From Paragonimus skrjabini miyazakii (Eukaryota; Platyhelminthes; Trematoda; Plagiorchiida; Troglotrematidae): DNA of 64,000 nucleotides. The notes beneath the pieces are model-generated. The model was not told where the DNA came from, did no database searches, and saw only the letters and a list, made by a program, of their open reading frames with translations. The position numbers and the translations under genes are program-made. This document shows, in pieces, positions 39,390 through 52,000 of this stretch; within the stretch, counting starts at the first letter, position 1, and the number at the start of each line of letters is the position of its first letter. The stretch is taken from positions 95,410 to 159,409 of the forward strand of contig JTDE01001331.1 of assembly GCA_014338405.1 (NCBI GenBank). The letters are read 5' to 3'.

Positions 39390-42168
39390 GTTGCGCGTGC
39401 GTGATAATACAAAACTGTAGATATGCTAACGATTGCTTCTACAGTTAACATGGTTGGAACTAGGCGGATATCTTCTACACTTCATCTAACTCCGTCTATT
39501 GTAAAGAGAGCAAAAAACTTCAAGAGATTAATTTAATTCGTACATTTCTTTCAATCGCAAACGCGTGAACACGAGACGGACAAACGACTGACCAACAAAT
39601 AGAGGAATACTTATCGACACTGGTTAGAACACCAGTCTACTCTTCTGGTCACTCACTTTATTTACTCGCTCACCAGCAGCTACAGTGACACGTACACTGT
39701 ATGGACAGACAGATGACTGCATATACGAACCAAGGCGAATCTGCCACACTGGCTACGTCAGTCAGTGAGTCAACCGGACAACAGGTGTGCACCAATCAAT
39801 CGAAGCGCAGCGCCTTCGATCGTTAGACCGGCAGCCCTGATCAGACACAGAGCAGGGTTATCTATATTGTTTCAGGTGACCACTGCGTGAAACGGCGTCA
39901 GAATGTTTAAATTCACTGAGTCTTTTTGACCACCTATCTCAAGAATCCATTTTACGTCCACGTCTACATTCAGTTTCCTAAATAAGATGAAGCTCGTTTT
40001 AAAAATCACCGAAGAGTATTCCTTTGTTTATCGGTCAACCGATTGTTCGTTTCATTTTCATTTGTTACAGCTTTCCGATTGAAGAGTGTGCTAATGGAAT
40101 TCATCTCGAGAACTTCGTGTTCTCTATACGATGTTTTGATTTATAAAAAGGAAAACCGTTTTACTAACTTTGAACACATAGTCTGTATTGCTGTGACAAG
40201 CATGTAGTTGTCTAGCTGGTCAAACTATCGACAATTAATGGTCTAGATCGAGACCAAAGCTAGCCTCAGCACAGAAAAAAAAGAACAGAATCCGTGGATA
40301 AAGTTGGTTTATTTCGAACTATAGACACCTTTGTAGATATAGAGAAAAAACGGTTAGACAATTAGAAATACAACTGCATCATGTCAGGAGTTTGATCGGT
40401 GTGGTTCCTTTTTTGATTGACGGCTGCTGAACCAATTGCACTGGAGTATTTAGGACACTCATGATTGGTAGTGATCGCGTCTTTCTGATTTGTTGACTCA
40501 GAAAGACAGCGTGTTGCGCTCTGAAAACAATGGTCCTGAAAACTTGAATTATAATAGCATTCCAGATAGTGTACTCCGGCTGAATTAATCAACGCGTTTC
40601 CGCTGTGCTCCACAAATCTCAAGAGAATCAGCACACGCAGAACACAGGTGCCGGTCAACTATGAAACAGTAGTTGACCAGCGACCACTCTGTGATCTTAG
40701 TACGGTAGTACCCTAAGTAGGAAAGGAAGTAACTCACTGTAAAATACCATGAGGCCAGAAAAGTGTTGAAAATGCTTTCTTCGGTAGAAGTGATTCGCAT
40801 TAGTCTGGGTTTCTCAATTCTTTAAAGGCAGGATGGATGAGGAAGCCTCTGTGGTTGACCTAGTGAACACGGCATGCCGTACGTCAGTCTTAACTTGCTA
40901 AACTCCGATTGAAACAGCCAAGGGGATTGCAGTATCAACCAGTCTAAATGAGTTCGGACCTTTAAGGCAATCCTCATGTACCTTTAATGAGCTGTCGTGT
41001 ATGTGAGAAGTGGTGCGCGCGCACCCACGCGTTCTCGGTCACTCAGATGACTTTGCAAACGTCCCACTAATGTGTTTCTCCACCTGCATGACTAGGGACG
41101 CTGCAATCCATAGTCAGACATGCAGTAAACACAGTGGACGCCAGTACTGTTGAGTTGTTGGCGCCTTAACATACCGACCAAGTAGACGAAACATTAGCTA
41201 TAAATAACTGAGGTAATGACTCAGTTGCCGGTTATCTGTATTGCCCCAACTTCTACTAGGACTAGATAAGCTTTCGGTATTGTAGGCAGCTCCGCTATAG
41301 CTCTTCCACATTGTAGCTTACCAAGGGCCCTATATAATGATCGCCGTTCATCAGTAGGCCATCTTACATTATGAAACAAACCCTACTCAGACTGACAGAA
41401 TTAGGTAAGCTCTTAATAAACTGAAGATACCCTAGAAGAGACTTTATTCTCACCTACAACATACTTCACTCTCCAGGTCATCCACTGGATGAATGTTTAC
41501 GGGGTCGCCAGTTGAAATTGAGTAACGAAATGGGAAGATAACTTTGTAAACAGGACTGCTTCACAGTTAGTTGTTCACAATGGAACACATCGCCCAACTC
41601 TGTAGTTACGGCTAAATCGGTTTACAGTTCTAAAACAATACTCCACCGGCAGATACGTGACAGATAGCGTGCACTACGAGTTTCCTAACCGTCATTCTAG
41701 TCTAGTCCCACAGGTCATTAAATGAACATATCTACGGAACGTTGTTTCAGTGTATTCCAGTGTTCGTTGCCGATATGACTACAGTCAGCAGCATTATCAC
41801 ATTGTCCTATTATTTCCACTCACCTTTTCTGTACAGGTATAAATCACTCAACACAATTGGTCACGGAAAAGCACAGGGAAATGCATAAGCAAAGATCTTT
41901 CTCCTTCTTGTAACAGCCACAAACTTATTTCCTGTTTCGCCCCCTGCTAAATTAGTGTTATCTCGGAAATCTAATAAATTTGTCCTTTAGGTGTTCACTT
42001 ACTTCTCATTTATATCGTATGTTAGGGTATAGAGCTGAAGGTGGCTCGTACTTAACACGACGAAATAAAAAATGCATTGTGATGTTCTTGCATCTGAATG
42101 GTTTACTTTCTTCTACGACACATGAGAACAAATTTTTCATGAAAAATAATGCTATTTAGTTTTCTGAA
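39390..42168. other. gene-free stretch up to the second gap
   Basis: No recognised feature. Minus-strand frames at 40362-40658 and 40585-40800 overlap each other and carry no motif. Confidence 0.45.
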
Positions 42169-42268
42169 NNNNNNNNNNNNNNNNNNNNNNNNNNNNNNNN
42201 NNNNNNNNNNNNNNNNNNNNNNNNNNNNNNNNNNNNNNNNNNNNNNNNNNNNNNNNNNNNNNNNNNNN
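42169..42268. other. assembly gap (100 N)
   Basis: Exactly 100 N bases, a fixed-length placeholder. Confidence 0.99.
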
Positions 42269-45200
42269 GTCAACAACATGGTATGTTGAATATTTATCTT
42301 TCCAAAAGATGAAAAAATGACTTGCGGTGCTGACGGAATTTCGACGTCAACTTGTCGACTGAACATGTCCAAAAAATGACGTAACTGCTAACTCGAACTT
42401 GTTCGATTCCGTGCACAGTAGGATGGGGCTGCGTGTAAACACTAGTGATTCTTAAATCATTCGGTTCTCCTGATAAATACAGAATTTCCTCATTGTTAAT
42501 ATCTGAGATTCCGCATTGCTATTCACTGCTGTAACCAAAGAAATGTTTCAAAATCATTTTTCCTTCATTCTCCCACTTATAGACGAACACCGTGATCAAA
42601 GTTTCTTCAGACTTTATCTTCACCGTGTTTCAGTCCGTTAGTTTATTTCGACTCTACACAACCTGTTCAGTTATACCTACGGTGACATGTGAAGCTTTCG
42701 ATATGGTTGCCTACTGTTTGCTGGCTACATCCGCTATGTAAGCGTTTACTACATACGAATCTGGATCCAAAAACAGACAGCGTTCAATCCACACGAATCC
42801 GATATACATACTTCACATCAACTTTATCGACCTAGTCCAGGCCTACTACAACAACCTCAATCAGTCAACTTGCTGTTTCTATGACTTGTTTCGACAAACA
42901 TTGTCAGTGGTTTGTTCAACTGTCAATGCTCACTCGTCCACGCACGCTACTTTCGTTCGTACAGCCAACTTCCAAAATGTTAGCAATTCCATATATGGAA
43001 TGGATATTCAAGTTTTACGTATGATTTTATCATCCACTCAACTCCTCAGAGTGCAATCGCCAATCCGCCTTCTATATTCTAGTCGATCGACAACTGTTTT
43101 GGTGTTTGTTGTTCAACACGACGAAAGCTATCGAGTTGTACTGAGTCAGATGAACGAACGAGACATGCTGACCGGTCACGTGAACAAACTTTGTCGAGGC
43201 GCCCTAGGAAAAGCAAATTGTTTTATGCTCTCCTCGACAAACGCGCTTCTGTAACGCGCGACAGGCCTGAGCGGCACAATGCAATTTAAATAAAATGCAT
43301 TTATCTGGTCCGTGGAGCCTGATCTCTAAGCAAAAATGTTCTACAAATTATGTTAGCACATTACGATGCAGATCCCACACTTTTTGGCCTATATATTATT
43401 ACATCTCACAATAATGAAAGTCTTATTGACATCAATTCATTCTTGATGAACCAATCAAGAAAATCACAAAAACAATAATGACAAAACTGTAGTATCACAT
43501 GGACATGTGACTCACTAGAGGTAAATATTGGAACCTATTTCTTCCGGTCCTCACTGAAAATTCGGAGCATCATTCCGGAACATTTTCACGATAAAATAAG
43601 GAGGACCACACTCGGAGTATTCCGCACTAGCCTTGGTTTATCCCACAGCTTCGCAAGAGAACCGCAGATCCCAGTATTAATGCACGCTTGCCAAGCAAAC
43701 ACATCCCAGAAATCCCGGATCAGTTTAATTTCATTACTACCAGCTAGATTGTTTATCACATGCATTCCATGAAAGAGCAACACTGTCGTAATGTGGTCCA
43801 AATGCATCCGGATGTTGTTTCTGAGAAAACAACGCTGCTATGCCCATGCCTCCTGATAAATCATTAAGAAAATCCGTCACGTGTGCCGATATAAGAATAA
43901 GCATTTGCGCATCATTCAGCATAGACACACTGATCTTGCTTCTCACTGAAAATACTCCACTAACCACCACCACTACTGAGTTTCTTACACAACACAGTGC
44001 AGCCTTTCGAACATTACATCAACAAAGTTTACACGGTTCGACTGAGATGTAGTTGGGAAAGGAGCTTCTTTTCACTCTGCTCGATGTTAGGTGTGATTAT
44101 GTTTGATAAAATTGAGCCTCACGTGATTTAACGATTTAACCACAGTCATTCTTATGAGGTCTTGGTTAGATCAAATTCAAGATCGTCTTTCATTACTGAA
44201 GTTCACATATAGAGAGAGATGGTTCAGGAAGTGACAACGTACCTTCATATCTGAAGTTTCTCGGCAATGTCGTATATTCACAAATGTGACTGAAAACCAA
44301 AGTACCGTATACTTTGAATTCGCTGAACGCTGCACCTCGTAGTATCGCGGAGTAAACTCTGTTTCACCTTGTCCCAACCAATGTGGATGGGGTGTTCCCG
44401 GATCCGTTTTCAAGAACTTACAGAAAGAGTGATTAGTAAAATCTATTCCAAAGAAACAATTGACCGAACAGATAGATACGCATAAGATCCGAAACTATAG
44501 TTCGTTTTTGCTAGAGAACCGCAAAGCTTTGGCTTCAGTGAGTTGGATACGGGGACAGCACACATGCTGAATGGGACACGACAGAACACAATTGGTCAAC
44601 AGCCTTGCCTTTGTTTGGAAAAGAGCCGACACCAGGAGTACAATGATGAAAATCCTCGACTGGCCTATCACCCGCCCAGTAATCCAGCTAAGGCAGTCAG
44701 TGTAACATTAATCCGTACTATCGAAGAAATTGGGATCAAGTCCACTGATCCAGTATCATACAGTGAAAAGTAGCTTGTCCAGGTGCCAAAACTATTCTGG
44801 TCTCAATTCAGCTGGATCGATGAACAGCCATCGTGGACCAGCCAACAAAGTAGCATGCCGTAAATGACTAGGTAAACTATTTTCCTACATTAAGTCTGGT
44901 TGATATTACGATCACCACAGCTGTACTGGTCCGAAAGTGAGTTACGGAAAATTTATGTATGCTTGCACGTCCTACTAAATCACCAAAGACTGTGGAAAAG
45001 TGTCGGGATAGCTACAAACAGGAAGTGACACTAATCGATTCACCTAGTTAAATTGACACCGAGGAACTTGACAATTGCCAATCGGAAAAACTAGCAGGGA
45101 TTGCGACTGAAAATAACTTTTAATCGTCCTTCTTCTGAAACTGGATGTCCGGATCAAACAACCATAACAGCAGTATGTTGTAACTTTCAATTCGTAGGAT

Positions 45201-46745
45201 AAGATCAACTTGAAACGTCCGGGTACATAATTCCTATAAGGTCAAGTTAATCTGAGGAAATATTCAGTAGAATTTCGGTTGTGTTTTTGACCTAACTTTA
45301 GTGTAATACGACCGCACGTGCACTAGCGTGAATTTCAGCTCAACTAATTGTCCTGTAGGTCAGAGTTACTCGAGGTCAACCAGTTTCTATCGCTTGTCCA
45401 CATTATGCTACGAATAACGTAAATAACTTACCCTTAACTTCGTGCAGTGCGCTAATGCACACATCTTATATTCCGACTGACAACATAAAAAAATACAGCC
45501 CAAACAAAAATCAGTTTCTACTACTTTTTATTGATCAACACAATCCCCCATTGTCTACTCTATTCAATGCTGTTCTGATATAACACTCGTTGCGTTACAG
45601 TGATACTGTATGTTTCCGAGGTTAAATGTGAATTGAAGTTATATCACAGCTGTCAAGACCAACTGTGGTCGAAACAACGTTCTGGATTCCACCTGTTTGA
45701 AAATGGGCACTCAGACTAGGAAAGCATAGCAATCTTTACGTAACTGTACCAGACTTCAACACTCGATAAGATTTACAATGAAGCGGTCGAACAGTGGTTA
45801 AGAAATCAGACTACTCCACCTCATTTAAAACGTAAACGGCAGTTCTCAGTTATTTTCCGTTAAAGACAGCATGATCTTGAGTCCTGATGGACTATGATAG
45901 TTTTTGGAGCAGTAACCTATCGACAGTTTGCGTACTGGAGAGCACAGACCCTTGTAATGGTCGTTTTACGTTGAGTCATTTATTTTGCTGTAGCAATATG
46001 AGCTTGTTGTCAAACCACGCAGCTGACCAGGTAGAGCATTGCTGCTCACTAAGTGGCTCAGTTGCCAATGCTTTGATTTTACTCGCTCAGATGTTCGCAT
46101 GAAACATTCGGGACCAACGTCAGACTTGGGAATAGCAAACATCCATTTTCTTGAGTCTGGTATAAACAGTAGCAGAAAAGTGCGGGTCGCATATCATTTA
46201 CCCCTAAACTATACAAGACAGAATTGTAAATAATTTTCTGTAGGACGATGAAATTTGAACGAATTCCGACTGAAATATATAGCAAGGGTTTGTCATACCA
46301 AAACCATGGCCGACTGCCGTCTAATAGGATAACGTTCACAAATTCAACTGATCACAACCTAGACAATCTTGGTTACTCCCTTTAGTTACTCGCGTATCCA
46401 AGACGGTTTCCATTTCAACAGACAACAGCCATAACTCACCTTGAGATTTTTAGAAAGCACTAGAAATCGGGAACTGATATTTATCTGTAAATGTGACTGG
46501 ATACAACCACTGGCTACGTATTTTTGGATCACCGTTTTGTGAGTAAAGTCCACATACACAGCCATATTTTCGATCGGTATTACCGGCTCAATTTGTCCAG
46601 CAGGCCCCAAACAGATTGAGAACATGTTCGGGAGCCGAGTTATTCTAAAATGCTTAACTTTGTCAGAATATGTGGTTTACCACGGAATAGAATTAGGTGC
46701 AGGAAATTTCACTGGTCCTTTACAATGTGGATCTTCCAGCAGCTA
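42269..46745. other. gene-free stretch
   Basis: No named feature. The 122-codon plus-strand frame at 42886-43254, which opens with TTG, has a plausible C-terminal composition, but I recognise no family and see no clear splice sites. Frames at 43586-44052 overlap on both strands. Confidence 0.4.
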
Positions 46746-46749
46746 TACT

Positions 46750-46930
46750 ACGCATACATGGTTGGTGATATCTCATTTTGATTAATCTGTCACAGTGACC
46801 GAAACCAAAAGGAGCCTGCGCATAACAGTTACCAAAAGCATCTTGCGCCCCATCACTTGTAGTTCCATTCACGCACCTCCTAATCACTGTAAATCCGAAT
46901 GAATACGACCAGGAATCGTGTGAGTGGAGC
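46750..46930 (-). repeat. unclassified dispersed repeat, copy B
   Basis: This is the reverse-strand relative of 31530-31705. On the minus strand it encodes HDSWSYSFGFT... and ends ...PFGFGHCDRLIK, in the same frame as its partner. It is unclassified. Confidence 0.6.
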
Positions 46931-47030
46931 ACTTTATGATCAAACTGGTCAATACTGGTAAGTTAATTTGACAGTGAAATTCTTACCTTTAGGAAACAGA
47001 AAATCGAGAGGTATGAATGGTAAGTTGTAA

Positions 47031-47210
47031 ACTGAGAAGGCTACTGAAAATACAAGGCAAGAAAAATTCAACACTTCAGATAGGATTAATGAAGAAGAAC
47101 AAAAGTTGCATTTGGACCAAAAACCAAACAGAACCCCTAATGCACGAAGCAGGCTGAGGAAACGACAAACAACAAATAACCAGAAATATTCAAAAAAGGA
47201 CACAAAATGA
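47031..47210 (+). CDS. charged open frame, possible terminal exon (unproven)
   Basis: From just after a TAA at 47028, the plus strand stays open for 59 codons to a TGA at 47208. The translation is strongly hydrophilic and basic at its end (RSRLRKRQTTNNQ...). An AATAAA lies 79 bases after the stop, at 47289-47294. There is no start codon in the frame, and the possible acceptor (ctgag before aaggct) is weak. The A-rich composition alone could give such a frame. I do not recognise a family. Confidence 0.2.
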   Translation, partial: TEKATENTRQEKFNTSDRINEEEQKLHLDQKPNRTPNARSRLRKRQTTNNQKYSKKDTK

Positions 47211-47814
47211 TAAAGCAAAATCGACTAAATCTTCCACAGTGTTGATTCAGATGTATTATTAACTATGGCACATTGTCATACTGACCCGAATAAATATGAA
47301 GTCCATAACTGACCCAGTAACTCATAAACAATTAACTAACTCGACTAGTCAAAGTCCACAAAGCTGAAATTATGCATGTGACCACCGCGCAGTTTTGCAA
47401 AACCCATGATGGTATATGTAAACAATGCCCGTTATGACAAGCGCTCATTGTCACATGAAGCGTGTGGCTCAACCATCACAGACTTAGACTTTATCACGTA
47501 AGCAACTGATCACATCCGAAATTATCGAAAATACGAACAGCCGTACTGTCTACACAATCCTCCCACTTAACGTGAGGTGTAAATTTAATGTTGAAACTGG
47601 GGGCGAATAAGAGGTTCCATGCAAAAGCACATGAGTTTCGGCCAACTGATGCTTTCACAGTATTGGACATCGAGCGCACAGTAACATATTTATCAGCATG
47701 GCTCGAAAATGCTCCCATGCACCATACCAGGCGCTTACTACAAAAATGACAAATAAAACCCCAACCCAATAGATACAACCGAAAAGCGTCCTAATCAATT
47801 ACAAATTACTGATG

Positions 47815-48170
47815 AGCAGTCGGGGATTTGGTTGATTTCAAATTGAATATCACTCAAACTCGATAGCAGTCCTCGCATTCAGATACTCTCCAGTCAGCCC
47901 CCCTTCAAAAAGAAGCACTAGACTCGAGTTTCGCTCTCATTAGAACCGGTCAGTAGTGCATATCTTTGCCACTGCCGGGACTAGAACTCCGGCCACGCAC
48001 TCATGAGGCAACCGTGTTGACCACCACGCCACTGACTACACATTAAATACGACCGAATTATATCTGAACGCTCAACCAATTTGGCAATGATCAGGTTCCC
48101 AATCGTCTCGAGAGGAGACAGTAACTGTCCTGTTAACTACAATCGATAGCCCCGCGATTAGCACATCTGA
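47815..48170 (-). repeat. long copy of the dispersed tRNA-headed repeat
   Basis: Minus-strand reading gives all family blocks in order: gttaacaggacagttactgt, 'ctgatcattgcc', 'ggttgagcgttcagata', a tRNA-like head with cagtggcgtggtggtcaaca (A box) and cggagttctagtcccggc (B box in a GCCGG/CCGGC stem), 'gatatgcactactgacc', 'aaactcgagtctagtgcttc', and the tail ending ccccgactgctcatcag. It is the best preserved copy in the window. An RNA polymerase III promoter of the tRNA type would explain the two boxes. Confidence 0.8.
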
Positions 48171-48189
48171 GACAAATCGAAATCTCTGA

Positions 48190-48300
48190 TCTCGTTGAAC
48201 CTGCTTCTTATTGAAAGAGGCTGGCTAAAAAGTCTACCTGAATGTGAAGGCTGTGATCAAACAGGAATGACGTTCAATTTCCAATTACAGAATGTCTATC
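48190..48300 (+). repeat. 3' part of the dispersed tRNA-headed repeat
   Basis: The segment from cctgcttcttattgaaagag through 'gtctacctgaatgtgaaggctgtgatc' to 'gacgttcaat' matches the family tail. It lies 20 bases from, and opposite to, the long copy at 47815-48170. Confidence 0.6.
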
Positions 48301-48606
48301 GTTGCCACTGATACAATGCCAAATTAACGAAAAGCTCATTCTGAACACCCAATGAGAACTTTGATCGTTTGATTGAAACTACCCCGCAAATTATCAAACG
48401 TCAATTCCAACGTTTCTAATAATAAATGACAGCTGGTTCAAGCACACAAAAAAAGTAAAGATAATCACATACTCATTTACATTCACACGCAATCTGATCG
48501 TCTGTCCCCTCACCCTTTCCTCTAATGTTTATATAAGGGCTGATTTTTGCGGTTGTTGACCGGATAAAGATTACTGTACGACATCAGTATGATTGTATCC
48601 TTATGA

Positions 48607-49025
48607 ATACACACAAGCAGCAAACGATTCTCAGAGAGAAATTTAAATTTTCAGTCGTATCGTCGAAAATTTGCTGAACGGAAGAAAACAGTCGCTCTTA
48701 AGAATTACGTAAAGTCGAACGATGTGAAAGGATTCGGCTTTCGATCCGCTGCCTACTGGAAATTTGCAAACTTGTTCGTGGATATCCTGTTGCTATTTAT
48801 CGCACCGACAAAAGAATATTCTCTTCCGTTTACTGCTTTGGTGATGCAAGCGTTCCTGGCTTCGGCGAACAAACCGGTTCCAAAGTAAACACCACTCACA
48901 GCCTATGCAGCCAGATAAACCTTCCAACTAACCCGCTTGGAAAGGAAACATTAGACAATAGGTTCATTTTTGGTGAAGCTCATCAGAACTGCATAGCTTG
49001 GTTGGGACAAAAGCGTGTAGTCTGA
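48607..49025 (+). CDS. two overlapping open frames, possible exon or retroelement piece
   Basis: Frame A is open from 48607 to a TAA at 48886. From a good acceptor (aaatttaaattttcag, ending at 48654) it gives 77 residues with a hydrophobic stretch (FANLFVDILLLFIAP). Frame B is open from 48702 to a TGA at 49023 (107 codons) and contains VYCFGDASVPGFGEQTGSK, which resembles a GDAS-G-GFG motif of RNase H-like domains. Neither has an ATG near its start. Only one can be right, or neither. I do not recognise a definite family. Confidence 0.25.
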
Positions 49026-49029
49026 CCAT

Positions 49030-52000
49030 ACTGATTACAACGCGAGCGTGCCAACCACTATTCCGTTAACTTCACACTGAGCCTGGCCAGATCACTACAT
49101 CCGAAAGTTCGGCAGTGGTCCCGTCTCCACAGCGTTCACCTTGCCTGATCATTTCGAAGGCAGAAAAATACCGTCCGAGTTTACTTAACTGAAAACCCAA
49201 TAACCAAGACCCCACATCTAGGCTAGAGCAGGCAACAGTTCCAACCTGGACGGGGAAGAAATTGTGATGAGTTTCAGAGACAATAGGACTTGGTTGTAAT
49301 GATTCTTTTTGTAATCGATTAGCTGAAAGTGCACACGGACGCAAAAGCTGCGACGAAGTATGAATGATGTTCAGTTTGTGAAAATCAGTCCCATACCTCA
49401 ATCAAACACTAGACCCCAGTTAGTCTGAATCGGCATGCCGCTTTTATCGTAGCTTAAGCATTGTCCAGTCAATGTACTGAGCTTTTTGCGATATCGTCAG
49501 ACCTGCGCCGGACTCCAATTTCCAACAACAGACAAAGTCGATAAGCAGTCGGGAACATGGCACATAACGCCCCAAAGAAAATCACTAGTAGCCATGATTA
49601 AGCTGTTTTCGAAAGTCGACTGTAGGAACACATGACATGCATTGAGAAACTGATGTAGCACTTCATCTGAATGTTTCCAGGTAATCAATCACAACAAGGG
49701 GTCCCTGAAGCAAAAATACAGCCAGCGTCACCTAAGGCATGAAGCGCTCCACTTCGATGCAATCACATATCTCTCAGAAAACGGTCTTTTTCAGTGCATT
49801 CGGATTAACATTTTGGTCCGCATTAACTAAATCTCATTTTAGCCCTTCCGTTCAGCACTGTTTCTTTTCTTGCACATTCTCCTATGTCAAACATCCGTGA
49901 AATTGCCACAGAGTGATGCACGTCACCTTCCTGAAGAACTGAAGTGAACCCTCTTAATCTCGAAACATCTGGACACTGATACATTTCTCAATTGACGTTT
50001 TTTTAAGACGGCCGTACGTGATCAACCCTAAGGCATTGTCCAAGATGAATTTCAAACTTAATGTCGAATTCCCGTGCAGAGAGGTATGAAGGTGTGATTC
50101 AACACCGCATTATGAATGCAAGAAATTTGACCCACCTGGATAGACCACTGTCGCCTAAACAGCTGTCCATAAAAAAAAATGAACAACGTCTGTAGCGCTT
50201 GCCTGTCAAATTACGTTGAATGGATATTCTTTAGCTGGGATTACAGATATTATTATAGCTTACCACAGTGTGTGATCCACATGATTATATGATACTTCCA
50301 TATCCACCGCAAGCCGAAAGCGGAAATCAACCGAAGGATAGTAGAAGCAAAACCAGGCACTAAACAATCACAAACTCGTGTAGCTAGATGGTTCTTGCAA
50401 AAGAAGGCTGCCTCACCCATCATGTCATACTCATAACGATCGGTGTTTAATGCATTTTCCCCACTAAGAAAAAACATGCGCACACCGGAAAAGAATTCCT
50501 GCTGGATGAAGAGTATGCAAACTGCACTTCATCCACGCCCTTGGTAGCACCGCGATTATCTCAAATGTTTTCGTCATCTCAAAAGCAGAGAGTTAAAGCA
50601 GAAATAACGTATTACCATAGTTGATATCGACGTAATAAGGGACAGTGAATCAAATTGCACACACTTTCCGGTTGAGTAAAAACAAACCAAGGTGCCTCTT
50701 CATAACCTCCGTTATTAGTAAGCGCCAAAACCAAACTTTCGAGAGATCCGCGACTGGTAAGCGATTGTACCCGTTGGAATATCCAGGTTTTCCAACAAGA
50801 TACTTGTATCTGCTTGCTAACGAGCGAGGGACCGAGTCAGGTATTACCGTTTACACAGGAAGTAGAACTCTTTATTGTTCAGGCTTTCGAAATAGCCAGT
50901 GTGCACGTCTGGGCTGTGACAGTATTACTGAGCTACTCGTCGACAACACAATACAGGAAGCATCATCCCTTTCGGGAAACTAGCTGCCGGCCATTTCCCA
51001 CAGACTTCGAACGCTTATTACAGTAGGGACTACGTCTGAGGTATTCCAAACCTTGTCTCAGACGTACGATATCCGTCCCGACCAAACAACAGAGCGTTTC
51101 CTGATAATGACAACAGACGAGTGTACCTAATATATGTTTCACCCTTTTTACCCTGGTTCCTGCGACTATTTTATGACATTTTAAGATTTAAGTATTACAA
51201 ACCTTTCTGAAGAATGCACACTATATTGTTTTATTTAACGAGATTCGTAGGTCCAATGAGAAGCGGGATCTCTCTACCACGCCTCCGTCCAGCTTCATAA
51301 AATCTTGAGGGGTCCAGTGGTAGTGCAAAATGAATCCTTTCAACTCGCAAACGTATGAATAACTGCGTGACCTAAACAAGAAAAAACGTACGAACCCCAC
51401 AGAGGTTTGGTAAGTGTGGGGTATCTGCGCTTGAATGTATAGGCTCTTCAACTTCAAGGGCACCAAAGCATCAGCGGAATTGCGAAATCAGCTTTTAGGA
51501 TCATACGTCTAACCAAGAGTTAAGCGTTGTTTCCTCCACAGGGCTGGCATCTTTACTATCCCCTTACAGAACCAAGAAAAAAAACACTTTCTAATCCTAT
51601 CCAGTGTCAAATTTTCTCCCACAAGGATCGCGTCACACCAAACTACGATTTCGGTCAACTTAACCCCATTACTTGCAGTGACCGCAGCGTACGTGTTCAG
51701 AGTTGTTAATTTCGTACGTTCGCGGTCATTTTTCTACTGTGATCAGTTATTTAAAAACTCGTGGCGAAATTTGTGCATTGCTTCTGACTGATCACTGCTG
51801 AACGTTAGCGTTATACACCCGAAGTCACATCAAACGTTTAAAGCGCAGATAACTGGCATATAGAAAATGAACTAACAAAAAAACTCAAGTTTGCACTTTG
51901 TGTTCGGATCACGTGAAAAATGGCAGACTAAGCAACAAGACGTTATGAAAAAAGCAGGGTTGATCAACATAGTGTATTCGAGGCACCGCTTCTTTTTTTC

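Noticed and set aside
42103..42372. open frame across the second N gap
   Set aside because: It contains the 100-N placeholder, so its frame is meaningless.
46949..47218. 89-codon hydrophobic minus-strand frame resembling a membrane protein
   Set aside because: It is the antisense of an A-rich stretch. Phe/Leu-rich translation follows from base composition.
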